Source: Amycolatopsis sp. | Lineage (GTDB): Bacteria; Actinomycetota; Actinomycetes; Mycobacteriales; Pseudonocardiaceae | DNA length: 64,000 bases | Assembly: GCF_025464955.1 (NCBI RefSeq) | Contig: NZ_JAODNM010000146.1 | Location: 1 to 64,000, forward strand | Direction of reading: 5' to 3' | Part shown: piece by piece, positions 16,527-25,234 of the stretch | How the letters are laid out: each line of letters begins with the position of its first letter | Position numbering within the stretch: position 1 is the first letter of the stretch | Translations under genes and position numbers: made by a program | The notes under the pieces: generated by a model | What the model was told of the DNA's origin: nothing | Seen by the model: the letters and a program-made list of their open reading frames with translations, nothing else | The model's database searches: none

Positions 16527-17178
16527 TACGCACCGTCTCGATTCTCCGAAGAGCGTGCAGCTTGGACCGCAGCCGGCGCACGTAGACGTCCACCACGTTG
16601 CTGCCGGGGTCGAACTGGTAGCCCCAGACATCCGCGAGCAGCTCTTCCCTGCTGCAGACCTGGTTCGCGCGTTGCATCAGATGGGTCAGCAGGACGAATT
16701 CACGTTGAGACAACGCTGTTTGCTGGTTGCCCACCGAGACCGTGCGGCGCTGAGTGTCCAACCTCAGGTCCCCGACCTGGAGGAAGCGGTCTCCACCACC
16801 TCCGCCGGATGGTTCGCGAAGGCGGACCCTGACTCTGGCGAGCAGTTCGGCGATCACGAACGGCTTGGGCAGGAAGTCGAGTGCCCCGGCATCGAGCACC
16901 TGCACGCGAGTGCCGATCTCCGGGACGGCGGACAGGACGACGACCCGGGCGCCGGGGAGCCGGTCGAGCAGTTCGACGAGAACGCCGGCACCCGACCTGT
17001 CCGGCAGCATCAGGTCCAGTAGCACCAAGTCGTAACTACGTTGCGTAGCTGCTTCGAGCCCTTCCGTGCCGGTCGCGGCCAGATCGACCGCGTAGCCCTC
17101 TGCCTGGAACACGCGCTGGAGAAGGCGTCGTATTCGCTCCTCGTCATCGACAACCAGTAGACGGCTCAACGGGTTCAC
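16498..17178 (-). CDS. OmpR/PhoB-family response regulator
   Basis: A 226-residue regulator. The receiver domain (about 5-120) begins R-L-L-V-V-D-D-E, has the phospho-acceptor D in L-V-L-L-D-L-M-L-P-D near 51 and the conserved K in F-L-P-K-P-F. The winged-helix output domain (about 130-226) has L-S-Q-R-E-F-V-L-L and V-D-V-Y-V-R-R-L-R-S-K-L, the DNA-recognition helix region of OmpR proteins. The start is GTG at 17178 or the in-frame GTG at 17187; neither has a strong ribosome-binding site. It is transcribed away from the cupredoxin operon, and an inverted repeat in the shared upstream region may be its target. Confidence 0.88.
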   Translation of the reverse strand: MNPLSRLLVVDDEERIRRLLQRVFQAEGYAVDLAATGTEGLEAATQRSYDLVLLDLMLPDRSGAGVLVELLDRLPGARVVVLSAVPEIGTRVQVLDAGALDFLPKPFVIAELLARVRVRLREPSGGGGGDRFLQVGDLRLDTQRRTVSVGNQQTALSQREFVLLTHLMQRANQVCSREELLADVWGYQFDPGSNVVDVYVRRLRSKLHALRRIETVRNVGYCLPAS

Positions 17179-17272
17179 CTCGTTCACCAAGCGGGGACAG
17201 CTCGGGCACCATCGGCTGACTGCGAGTTCACACCGGCTAGGTGTCCCAGGCACCATGTCGACCCACCTGCGG

Positions 17273-17300
17273 GAATCGTTACACCAAGTGATAACGATTC
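17273..17300. promoter_or_regulatory. Perfect 9+9 bp inverted repeat in the divergent promoter
   Basis: GAATCGTTA (17273-17281) and TAACGATTC (17292-17300) form a perfect inverted repeat with a 10-bp spacer. It lies 95 bp upstream of the response regulator start and about 100 bp upstream of the giant beta-helix gene. Size and symmetry fit a site for a dimeric regulator. OmpR-type regulators usually prefer direct repeats, so the binder might be another protein. A weaker ATGAC-N6-GTCAT repeat follows at 17319-17334. Confidence 0.55.
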
Positions 17301-17401
17301 GAACTCCGTGACAGCCACATGACGGACCTGTCATCTTCGGCGCAGCAGTCCTGATCACGTCCACCATCGGTGCATTCGCAGTGCAGCACTGGAGGCTGGT
17401 C

Positions 17402-20400
17402 ATGGCTCGTCTGACATTCCGCTCGGCGGTCATCGTGGTGGTCGCGCTCACCGGTGTTGCGCTTGCCGTGCCGGTGGTGGTGCACCAACTGGCCCCACAA
17501 GCGCATGCGGCGCAACCAGGTTCGATCACGATGCACGCGGAAAGCGCGCGAACCGTGGGAACCGCACCGGGCCAGGTCCGAAAAGGTGACCCGATCACCG
17601 AATACAAGTGGCTCATTGCGGCCGAGGACGTCGGAAACCCCAAAGACAGCTTGCAGAACTGCCTGCCGTCGCGTGCCGGCGGCAGCGCCGACTTCGCCAC
17701 CAAGTGCCAGTGGCCGTCAGTCCGGTCCACCCCCGGCAACGTGCCGGTCGTGGCACAGGGCGACCAGAACGACCTCAACGACGGAACGGCGTTGGCCGCT
17801 CTGCCGCCGGGAAAGTACCTGATCTCGGTGACGGCGGGCGGCTACAAGATCGACGGCGCGCATTTCACCGTGGACGGCGGGACGCAGCGGGTCACCGTGT
17901 CGATGCAGCCCTACCCGTTACCGCTGGGAAACGTCAAGATGCGGGTGTTCAACGACTCCGCGCCGGTCGACGCCACCTACGAGATCGGCGCGGAATCCGG
18001 GTTGGCCGGGTTTACCGCGCATCTGTCCGATGTGCTCGGTGAGGTCTCCACCGACTACTACGGGAACCCGTTGTGCACCAAGTACACCCACGGAGCGAAC
18101 GGTCAAATGGTGTTCGTCGGCGGCAAGCCGCAGATCGACCCGGCCTCGACCGGAAAGTGCGTCAGCGACGCCCAGGGCGACATCACCATCCCGAACATGG
18201 GTCCGAACCGCTATGCCGCGACCGTAGTGCCGCCGGTCGGTACGGACTGGGCGCAGACGACCACGCTGGAAGGCGCGCACGACTGGGACATCTGGACCCA
18301 GGAGGGCGACACCGGCTTCGACAACGAGCAGACCATCGGGGCCGAGCCGGTGCCCGCCGTCCATTTCGGCTTCGTCCGCCCGAAAGCACTGCCCGCCGGG
18401 CCGACCGGTGAGATCAAGGGCGTCGCGGTGCAGATCAACACCTACGTCGGCGGCACCGGCGGAGTCGGCGTTCCCAACGCGGGCGTGGCCGGGGCGAGTG
18501 TCCGCGGTCCGGTCGACAAGCCGTTCGTGGCGCTGTCCGCGCTGGGCAACAACGACCAGGTGGCCTACATGGCGCGCGCCGGGTCGGACGGGAAGTTCGA
18601 CATCAAGAACGTCCCGAACGGCGACTACCAGCTGACGCTGTGGGACTACCCGCAGGAAGTCATCATCGACAGCTTCACCGTGACGGTGAACAACGGCGGC
18701 ATCGTCGACGTCGGGCAGAAGGGTTTGGTCGGCTGGCACGCGGCCATCGAAGGCTCGGTCTACGTCGACACCAACGCCAACGGCAAACGCGATCCCGGTG
18801 AACAGGGCGTCCCGCAGTTCCCCGTCTCGGTGAAGGAGCGCGACAACTCCACGATGGACCAGGGCATCGCCGGTGTGAAGACCGACGACACCGGGCACTA
18901 CTCGATCCCCGAGGTCTACCCGCTCAGCAAGTTCCTTGTGCTGGAAGCCTTCAACACCCGGTACAAGACCACCGGCATCACCTACCAGGCGGATAACCAG
19001 CCCTCGCCGACGACCCTGCTCGGTTCCGCGGTCGACGTGTCCATCCTGCCGATCATCGGGTTGAAGGGGCGAGTCGACTGGGGCGTCCAGCCCTACGCCG
19101 GCGCCGCGAACGGCGGCATCGTCGGGACGGTCACCTACGACACGACCCGCAACGAGCTCGACCCCCGCTACTCGGTGACTGAGGCCTACCAACCCGGCAT
19201 CCCCAACGTTCCAGTGCATCTCTATGCCGTACTGCGTGACAGCAACGGCGATCCCGTCATCAACCCCGACGGCTCGACCGCCCGCGGGCCTGAACTCGCC
19301 GACACCTACAGTTCCGAGACCTGGAAGCAGCCGACGGGTTGCACTCCCCGGCTCTACAACGGCGACGTGCTGACCGGCCAGCAGGCCGTGGGCATACCAG
19401 GGCAAGATCCACCGTCCTGTGTGGAGTCACCGATGAGCGGCATTCAGGTCCAGCCCAGCGACACCACGGCCGGCAACTTCAGTCAGACCGTGAACGGCAA
19501 CTACGGCTTCTCCACGTCGAAACTCAACCTCTACCCACCGGGCGACCCGAACAACCCGGCGCCGGCCAAAGACCTCCCGCAGTACGCGAACCTCGCCGAC
19601 AACCACTACGACGACCAGGCGCTGCTGCCCGACGACTATCTGGTCTCGGTGGAAGTACCGCAGAACCCGGTCGGCGGGAAACCGATGTACCAGGTCACCA
19701 AGGAAGAGGACGTCAACATCTTCAGCGGTGACGGCTACCTGCCGCAGGAGAACTTCCCGCCCTCGCCCGATCTGGGCAACAACCCGCCGACCCCGGCGCA
19801 GCCTCAGCCCGACCCGGGCGGCCCGCCGTCCGGCGGCGCCGGCATCGTCGCCCCCTGCGCGGGCGCGAACCACACCGTGCACGTAACCGAGCAGCCCTTC
19901 ATCGACGGTGGCGGCAGCCCCTTCGAAGGACAGGCGAAACCCCTGTGCGACCAGAAGCTGGTCACCGTCCGAGGTGGACAGTCGACCGCGCCCAACTTCA
20001 ACCTGTTCACCCCGGTACCCCTGCCGACCCACTTCTTCGGGCTGACCATCAACGATCTGGGACTGTCCAGCGACCAGCGCTCGATCCAGTACGGCGAGGC
20101 GCAGCCGCTGCCGGGCGTCCCGATGGGCATCTACGACTGGAGCGGCAGGCTGGTCGACACCGTCGCGACCGACTTCAACGGCTACTACGAAGCACTCGAA
20201 CCGTCGACGTCGACCTACAACTGCCCGCTGCCCGCGGGACCGTGCCCCGGAATGTACCGGTTCGTCGGCAACGACCCCGGCCAACCCGGACACATCAACC
20301 GTGACTACAACCCGCGGTTCCGCACGATCGCGACCAACTTCCAAGCGTGGCCCGGGCTCTACACCGTCACCGACACCGCACCGACCCAGGTCGGCGTCGT

Positions 20401-22501
20401 CGCGGTCGCACCGGGCTCGACTCAGGTGAACCCGGTCGACTGCACCCCGCCCGCGACCGCGCCACAGATCTTCGCGCTCGATCGGCCCTATCTCCGGCTG
20501 ACCGATTTCACCAACCGGACGGTGACGCTCGATGGCGCCGGGTTCGGCGCCACCAAGGGCTCCGGGCAGGTGATCATGACGCGAGCCGACGGTTCGACGG
20601 TGAACCTGGGAACAACGGCCTGGAGCGACACCCAGATCAAGGCGACCGTGCCGATCACGCTGACCGGTGGCCCGGTGAAACTGTCCGTGCGCAAGGGCGA
20701 CGGGCAGACCACGGTCAACGGCGTGGCCCTGCAGGTCCTCGGCCTGACGTACAACCCGCGGATCCTGCAGGTCAACCCGCCGGCCCCGGTGCCGGCGGGC
20801 ACCGGATTCACCACGGTCCAGGCGGCCCTCGAGGCCGCGGCACGAGGCAACGGCCAACAGGTCGTCGTCGTGTGGCCGGGCCCGCAGGGGCAGGACAACC
20901 CCCAGGGCGCCTACTTCGAAAACCTGGTCGTCCATTCGCAGGTACGGCTCCAGGGCGTCGGCCCCGGTGGCTTCCGGCCGGACGGCAGCTACGTGCGCGG
21001 CTCCGTGCTGAACGGGCTCGGCTTCAACCCGGACAACCCGTCCGGCACGGCCTGGTTCGCACTCGTCGGCGGCCTCAACTACCAGGGCCCGGCGAACGTC
21101 CCGGACTCCGCGGTCATCACCGTGCTCGCACCCCCGAACGGCAACAACGGCTCGGCCATCGACGGGTTCACCATCACCGGCGGCGCCCAGGCGGACTTCG
21201 CGACCAACCTCAACGACATCTACGGTGGCACGAAGACACCCGCCGGCGCGCCGGGCGCGGCGATCACCCAAGGCGGCGGTGTATACGTACACGCCGGCGT
21301 CAACGGGCTGAACGTGGCCGACAACATCATCGTCGGCAACGGCGGTTCGTACGGCGGCGCCATCCGGGTCGGCACGCCGTATGTCACGACGATCCGCAAC
21401 CGCACCCTGGCCATCGACCACAACCAGATCCGCGACAACGGCGGGACCAACCTGGCCGGCGGGATCGGGCTGTTCGACGGCACCGAGAACTACTCGGTGC
21501 ACCACAACGACCTCTGCGGCAACTTCTCCGCCGAATACGGTGGCGGGATCAGCCACTACGGCCGCAGCAACAACGGCGACATCGCGAACAACCGGCTCTG
21601 GTTCAACCAGTCCTACGACGAGGCTGGCGGGATCATGATCGCCGGCGAGCTGAGCAGCAACCTCAACCTGCCGTCGGCGGGCTCGGGGCCGGTGTCGGTG
21701 CACGAAAACCTGATCCAGGACAACCTCGCCAACGACGACGGCGGCGGGATCCGGCTCCTTCAGGCAGGCAACTTCCCCATCTCGATCGCCAACAACCTGA
21801 TCACCGACAACATCTCCACCCACGAAGGCGGCGGCTTGGCGCTCGACGACGCCACGAACGTCCGGATCGTCAACAACACGGTGATGAAGAACGTCACCAC
21901 CGCCACCGCGATCACGAGCACGGGCGAAGCCGCCCCCGCGGGGCTGTCGACCGCCCTCACCAGCGCGCAACTGCAGGCGACTTTGCCCGCCAACGCCCCG
22001 AAGTACAGCAAGCCTTTGCTGTACAACAACATCTTCTACGACAACCGAGCCGGAAACTGGAACGGGCTGTACGTCTCCGGGATCGCCTCGCCGCAGGCAC
22101 CGGCGACCGACCCGATCCGGCACTGGGACCTGGGATCGACGGACGCGGGAGTGACCCTCACCCCGACGTATTCGGTGCTGCAGCAGTACGACCCGGGGGT
22201 GACACCCAGTCCGACCGACAAGATCGGCGTCGATCCCCGCATCGCGAACGCGTTCGACGTCTCGGCCACCATCCTGACCTCCCGGACCTTCCCGTCCTTC
22301 CGGGAAGCGGTGATCGTCGCGAAGAACGTGCCACCAGGACTGCAGGGTGACTACCACCTGGCCGGACCGTTCCCGCCGGCCAACGGGGCAGGCACCGGAT
22401 CCCAGCCCTACAACGGCGGCCAGGTTCTCGCTCCGGCGATCGACTACGACGGCCAGCGCCGGGCTTCGCCACCGGACATCGGCGCCGACGAAGCGTTCTG
22501 A
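17402..22501 (+). CDS. Giant exported protein with SdrD-B-like, IPT/TIG-like and parallel beta-helix regions
   Basis: A 1699-residue exported protein, first gene of the cupredoxin operon. A signal peptide covers about 1-37 (R-L-T-F-R-S, long hydrophobic stretch, A-H-A-A). About 450-530 is an SdrD/Cna-B-like domain with V-D-T-N-A-N-G-K-R-D-P-G-E, a calcium-loop type motif. A Pro-rich linker lies near 780-810. About 1019-1113 resembles an IPT/TIG immunoglobulin-like domain. About 1140-1510 is a right-handed parallel beta-helix with repeated N-N and G-G-G-I/V rungs (G-G-G-V-Y-V, E-Y-G-G-G-I-S, D-G-G-G-I-R). It ends P-D-I-G-A-D-E-A-F, a common ending of such beta-helix proteins. The ATG at 17402 is preceded by GGAGG. 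No catalytic site or sortase signal is visible; a surface scaffold or polymer-binding role is an inference. Confidence 0.85.
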   Translation: MARLTFRSAVIVVVALTGVALAVPVVVHQLAPQAHAAQPGSITMHAESARTVGTAPGQVRKGDPITEYKWLIAAEDVGNPKDSLQNCLPSRAGGSADFATKCQWPSVRSTPGNVPVVAQGDQNDLNDGTALAALPPGKYLISVTAGGYKIDGAHFTVDGGTQRVTVSMQPYPLPLGNVKMRVFNDSAPVDATYEIGAESGLAGFTAHLSDVLGEVSTDYYGNPLCTKYTHGANGQMVFVGGKPQIDPASTGKCVSDAQGDITIPNMGPNRYAATVVPPVGTDWAQTTTLEGAHDWDIWTQEGDTGFDNEQTIGAEPVPAVHFGFVRPKALPAGPTGEIKGVAVQINTYVGGTGGVGVPNAGVAGASVRGPVDKPFVALSALGNNDQVAYMARAGSDGKFDIKNVPNGDYQLTLWDYPQEVIIDSFTVTVNNGGIVDVGQKGLVGWHAAIEGSVYVDTNANGKRDPGEQGVPQFPVSVKERDNSTMDQGIAGVKTDDTGHYSIPEVYPLSKFLVLEAFNTRYKTTGITYQADNQPSPTTLLGSAVDVSILPIIGLKGRVDWGVQPYAGAANGGIVGTVTYDTTRNELDPRYSVTEAYQPGIPNVPVHLYAVLRDSNGDPVINPDGSTARGPELADTYSSETWKQPTGCTPRLYNGDVLTGQQAVGIPGQDPPSCVESPMSGIQVQPSDTTAGNFSQTVNGNYGFSTSKLNLYPPGDPNNPAPAKDLPQYANLADNHYDDQALLPDDYLVSVEVPQNPVGGKPMYQVTKEEDVNIFSGDGYLPQENFPPSPDLGNNPPTPAQPQPDPGGPPSGGAGIVAPCAGANHTVHVTEQPFIDGGGSPFEGQAKPLCDQKLVTVRGGQSTAPNFNLFTPVPLPTHFFGLTINDLGLSSDQRSIQYGEAQPLPGVPMGIYDWSGRLVDTVATDFNGYYEALEPSTSTYNCPLPAGPCPGMYRFVGNDPGQPGHINRDYNPRFRTIATNFQAWPGLYTVTDTAPTQVGVVAVAPGSTQVNPVDCTPPATAPQIFALDRPYLRLTDFTNRTVTLDGAGFGATKGSGQVIMTRADGSTVNLGTTAWSDTQIKATVPITLTGGPVKLSVRKGDGQTTVNGVALQVLGLTYNPRILQVNPPAPVPAGTGFTTVQAALEAAARGNGQQVVVVWPGPQGQDNPQGAYFENLVVHSQVRLQGVGPGGFRPDGSYVRGSVLNGLGFNPDNPSGTAWFALVGGLNYQGPANVPDSAVITVLAPPNGNNGSAIDGFTITGGAQADFATNLNDIYGGTKTPAGAPGAAITQGGGVYVHAGVNGLNVADNIIVGNGGSYGGAIRVGTPYVTTIRNRTLAIDHNQIRDNGGTNLAGGIGLFDGTENYSVHHNDLCGNFSAEYGGGISHYGRSNNGDIANNRLWFNQSYDEAGGIMIAGELSSNLNLPSAGSGPVSVHENLIQDNLANDDGGGIRLLQAGNFPISIANNLITDNISTHEGGGLALDDATNVRIVNNTVMKNVTTATAITSTGEAAPAGLSTALTSAQLQATLPANAPKYSKPLLYNNIFYDNRAGNWNGLYVSGIASPQAPATDPIRHWDLGSTDAGVTLTPTYSVLQQYDPGVTPSPTDKIGVDPRIANAFDVSATILTSRTFPSFREAVIVAKNVPPGLQGDYHLAGPFPPANGAGTGSQPYNGGQVLAPAIDYDGQRRASPPDIGADEAF

Positions 22502-22515
22502 GTAACTCCGAGATT

Positions 22516-22560
22516 CCGGTCCGGCCGCACCCCAACCCCCCAGCCGTGCGGCCGGGCCGG
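22516..22560 (+). other. Intra-operon hairpin between the beta-helix and cupredoxin genes
   Basis: CCGGTCCGGCCGCAC (22516-22530) pairs with GTGCGGCCGGGCCGG (22546-22560) at 14 of 15 positions around a 15-nt loop. It lies in the 110-bp gap inside the operon and has no T-tract. It could be a partial terminator or an mRNA-processing element setting the ratio of the two products. This role is an inference. Confidence 0.5.
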
Positions 22561-22611
22561 TTCCACCCCCGCATCTCACCAGCATCGGCACCGGCTCGCC
22601 GGGAGGACATC

Positions 22612-23895
22612 GTGAGTACCCAGAACCACCACCAGCAGCCAAGGCCGTTCAGCCGCCGAGCCCTGCTCTATGGCGGCGCCGGGACGGTTGCCGCGATCGC
22701 CGGCGGCCGCCTCCTCGGCTCGCGCCTGGACACGACGGCATCACCGCTGGTCCGGCCGCTCGCCGCGGTCGTACCTCCCGTGACCGAGCTGCACTTCGCC
22801 GCCACCGACGGCTGGGTGTCGATGCCCTCCGGGGCACCGCCGAACGCGCCGTTCTGGCCCGACGCGCTGGCCCCGAGCCCGTTCGACCTCTACGTCTTCG
22901 GGTTCCGCAACGTGACCGGAATGGACGACGCCACGGTCAAGGCGCAGCGGGGCAAAGCGCAGATCTCCGCACCCCTGATCTCCTTCGATCAGGGCACGGA
23001 CGTCAAGCTGACGCTCACCAACCTCGGCCTGTCGCAGCGGCCGGACCTCGTCGACGGCCATACCGTGCACTGGCACGGGTTCCAGAACGCGATCCCGCTC
23101 TTCGACGGCGTCCCCGAGCTGTCGATCTCGGTGCCGATCGGCCGCGACTTCACCTATTTCTACCGCCCGCACGAGGCAGGCACGTATATGTACCACTGCC
23201 ACTTCGAAGACGTCGAACACGTGCAGATGGGGATGACCGGGGTGGTGTTCGTCCGGCCCGTCCAGAACCAGCACCCGGTCGGCGCGGACCCGATGGGCAC
23301 CAAGTACGCCTACAACGACGGCGACGGTTCGACCCGCTACGACCGCGAGTTCGCGTTCATGCTGACCGAGATCTGGGCGGAGGCCCACTACCGCGACGCC
23401 CACATCCAGACGACCGACTGGACCGACTACGCGCCGAGCTTCTGGGCCATGAACGGTCGCTGCTATCCCGACACCGTCGCCCCGAACGGCAACCCCGTCG
23501 ACCCTGCGGCCGGGCGGTTGCGGTACCAGCCGAACAGCTCGCTGATCACCGCGAACGAGGGCGACCGCGTTCTGCTCAGGCTGGCGAACCTCGGCTACCA
23601 GAACCATTCGCTCACCACCGACGCGATCACGCTCACCACTGCCGCCAAGGACGCGGCGCTGCTCACCGGCCGCGACGGCAGCAAGCACTATCTCACCGGC
23701 AACAGCGTGGAGATCGGTCCCGGCGAAAGCCGCGACGTGCTGTTCACCGCGCCGGCACCGGGCACGTACCTGCTCTACGACCGCAACTACGGCTACCTCA
23801 CCAACGGTGGCGGCACCGGCTACGGCGGCCAGATGACAGAGATCCGGATCAGCCCGCGCGGCACCCTGGGCCCGCAGACCACCCCCAACACCTGA
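22612..23895 (+). CDS. Tat-exported two-domain cupredoxin oxidase with the type 1 copper site in domain 1
   Basis: A 427-residue multicopper-oxidase family protein. The N-terminus has S-R-R-A-L-L before a hydrophobic segment (about 13-36), a twin-arginine signal. Domain 1 (about 55-218) carries H150-T-V-H153-W-H155-G and H195-C196-H197-x5-H203, followed by M208 in the G-M motif. These are the third and fourth copper motifs of a multicopper oxidase, giving a type 1 site (H150, C196, H203, M208) and four trinuclear-site histidines. The C196-H203 spacing is longer than usual. Domain 2 (about 225-427) has no H-x-H pair: the matching places read Y-Q-N-H-S and L-L-Y-D-R. The missing four histidines would have to come from another chain; the next gene has them. 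GTG start with GGAGG upstream. Confidence 0.85.
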   Translation: MSTQNHHQQPRPFSRRALLYGGAGTVAAIAGGRLLGSRLDTTASPLVRPLAAVVPPVTELHFAATDGWVSMPSGAPPNAPFWPDALAPSPFDLYVFGFRNVTGMDDATVKAQRGKAQISAPLISFDQGTDVKLTLTNLGLSQRPDLVDGHTVHWHGFQNAIPLFDGVPELSISVPIGRDFTYFYRPHEAGTYMYHCHFEDVEHVQMGMTGVVFVRPVQNQHPVGADPMGTKYAYNDGDGSTRYDREFAFMLTEIWAEAHYRDAHIQTTDWTDYAPSFWAMNGRCYPDTVAPNGNPVDPAAGRLRYQPNSSLITANEGDRVLLRLANLGYQNHSLTTDAITLTTAAKDAALLTGRDGSKHYLTGNSVEIGPGESRDVLFTAPAPGTYLLYDRNYGYLTNGGGTGYGGQMTEIRISPRGTLGPQTTPNT

Positions 23896-23909
23896 GCGGG
23901 ACAAATGCC

Positions 23910-25208
23910 ATGAACAAGACGCGCTCGAACACCGTCCTCTCCGCGGCGCCGTTCGTACTGGCTGTCGCGACCGTCCTGATGCTCACCATGCCGGTCCCCT
24001 CCACGGCCGCGACCGCCGTCGTGGGACTGCCCTGCCAAGCCAACGCCGCGAACACGTTTTCGGTCGACGCGAAGTCCGGGTACGTCTCCACGCCCGACGG
24101 GAACTCGATCTACATGTGGGGCTATTCCGGCAACACCGGCGGTTTCCAGCTCCCCGGCCCCATGCTCTGCGTGGACTCCGGTGTCACGGTGACCGTGGTC
24201 CTGCACAACACCCTGCTGGAAGCGACGTCGATCGTGTTCGCCGGCCAGCACCACCTGCGAGCGAACGGTCACCCGGCCCAGCCGCAGACCGACAGCACCG
24301 GCCTGAGCTCACTGACCGACTCCGCACCGGCGCTGAACGGGTCCGTGACCTACACGTTCACCGCAGGCTCGCCGGGAACCTACCTGTACGAGAGCGGCAC
24401 CGACGTGGCCAAGCAGCGCGAGATGGGGCTGTCCGGAGCCCTCGTCGTCCGGCCGCCAGGGCAACCCGACCACGCCAACGCGCGCGCCGACTCGGCGTTC
24501 GACACCAGCCGCGAGTACGTCTATCTACTGTCCGAAGTGGACCCGGACATGCATCTGGCGGTGGAACGCAACCGGCCATTCGACGTCACCAGGACCACGG
24601 CGCGGTACTTCTTCATCAACGGCCGCAGTATGCCGGACACTATCGCCCCCACCGGCGCCGCTTGGTTGCCCAGCCAGCCCTACGGCTCGCTCGTGCGACT
24701 CAAGCCGTTCGTCCCCGGCGACCCGAACAGCCGCCCGGCGCTGGTGCGCTACGTCAACGCGGGCTCGGTGAACTACCCCTTCCACCCGCACGGCAACGAC
24801 CAACGAGTGATCACCGAAGACGGCCAGGCGGTGCAGGGAGCGGGCGGCAGCGACGCCTCTTATGACAAGTTCCTCATCGACGTCGGCCCAGGGCAGACCG
24901 CGGACACGCTCGACCAGTGGGTCGACTCGGAGCACTGGAACGGCGACGCCAACCCCATCCCGGTGCCCCTGCCACAGTTGCAGGACCAGATCGTCGGGCC
25001 GGGCACGGAAACCTGGTTCAGTGAGAACCCCTACCTGGGCGGCCAGCCCGGCGAGGTGCCGGCGGGGGTGGTCCGCAACAACCAGTGCGGCGAGTACTAC
25101 ATGGTGGCGCACAGCCACGCGCTCGAACAGGCCACCAACTACGGCGCGAGCTTCGGCGGGATGATGACCCTCGTCCGCATCGACCCGGCCGCCGGATGCC
25201 CGTCATGA
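23910..25208 (+). CDS. Exported cupredoxin (multicopper oxidase-like) protein with HxHG and HxH motifs only
   Basis: A 432-residue exported protein with a Sec-type signal (about 1-35) and two cupredoxin domains. Domain 1 has the fold elements (L-P-G-P-M-L-C-V near 81-88, G-T-Y-L-Y-E-S-G near 156-163) but lacks the copper histidines. Domain 2 has F-H292-P-H294-G and A-H401-S-H403-A, equal to the first and second copper motifs of a multicopper oxidase, and no type 1 cysteine. Alone it cannot form a full oxidase; paired with the upstream protein it would complete the eight-histidine trinuclear site. It starts 14 bp after the upstream stop. Electron transfer or oxidase-partner function is an inference. 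Confidence 0.85.
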   Translation: MNKTRSNTVLSAAPFVLAVATVLMLTMPVPSTAATAVVGLPCQANAANTFSVDAKSGYVSTPDGNSIYMWGYSGNTGGFQLPGPMLCVDSGVTVTVVLHNTLLEATSIVFAGQHHLRANGHPAQPQTDSTGLSSLTDSAPALNGSVTYTFTAGSPGTYLYESGTDVAKQREMGLSGALVVRPPGQPDHANARADSAFDTSREYVYLLSEVDPDMHLAVERNRPFDVTRTTARYFFINGRSMPDTIAPTGAAWLPSQPYGSLVRLKPFVPGDPNSRPALVRYVNAGSVNYPFHPHGNDQRVITEDGQAVQGAGGSDASYDKFLIDVGPGQTADTLDQWVDSEHWNGDANPIPVPLPQLQDQIVGPGTETWFSENPYLGGQPGEVPAGVVRNNQCGEYYMVAHSHALEQATNYGASFGGMMTLVRIDPAAGCPS

Positions 25209-25234
25209 CGACCGCGGCGCGAGAGGACACGACC

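Noticed and set aside
19427..22642. A 1071-codon open frame antisense to the giant beta-helix gene
   Set aside because: Its composition (V, R, G, D rich, no motifs) is what the reverse strand of a GC-rich coding sequence gives. The plus-strand protein has a signal peptide and recognisable domains.
25205..25234. ATG at 25205 as start of the third cupredoxin gene
   Set aside because: It overlaps the upstream stop attractively, but it puts ten extra residues before an otherwise normal signal peptide. GAGAGGA before 25235 fits better. Not fully excluded.
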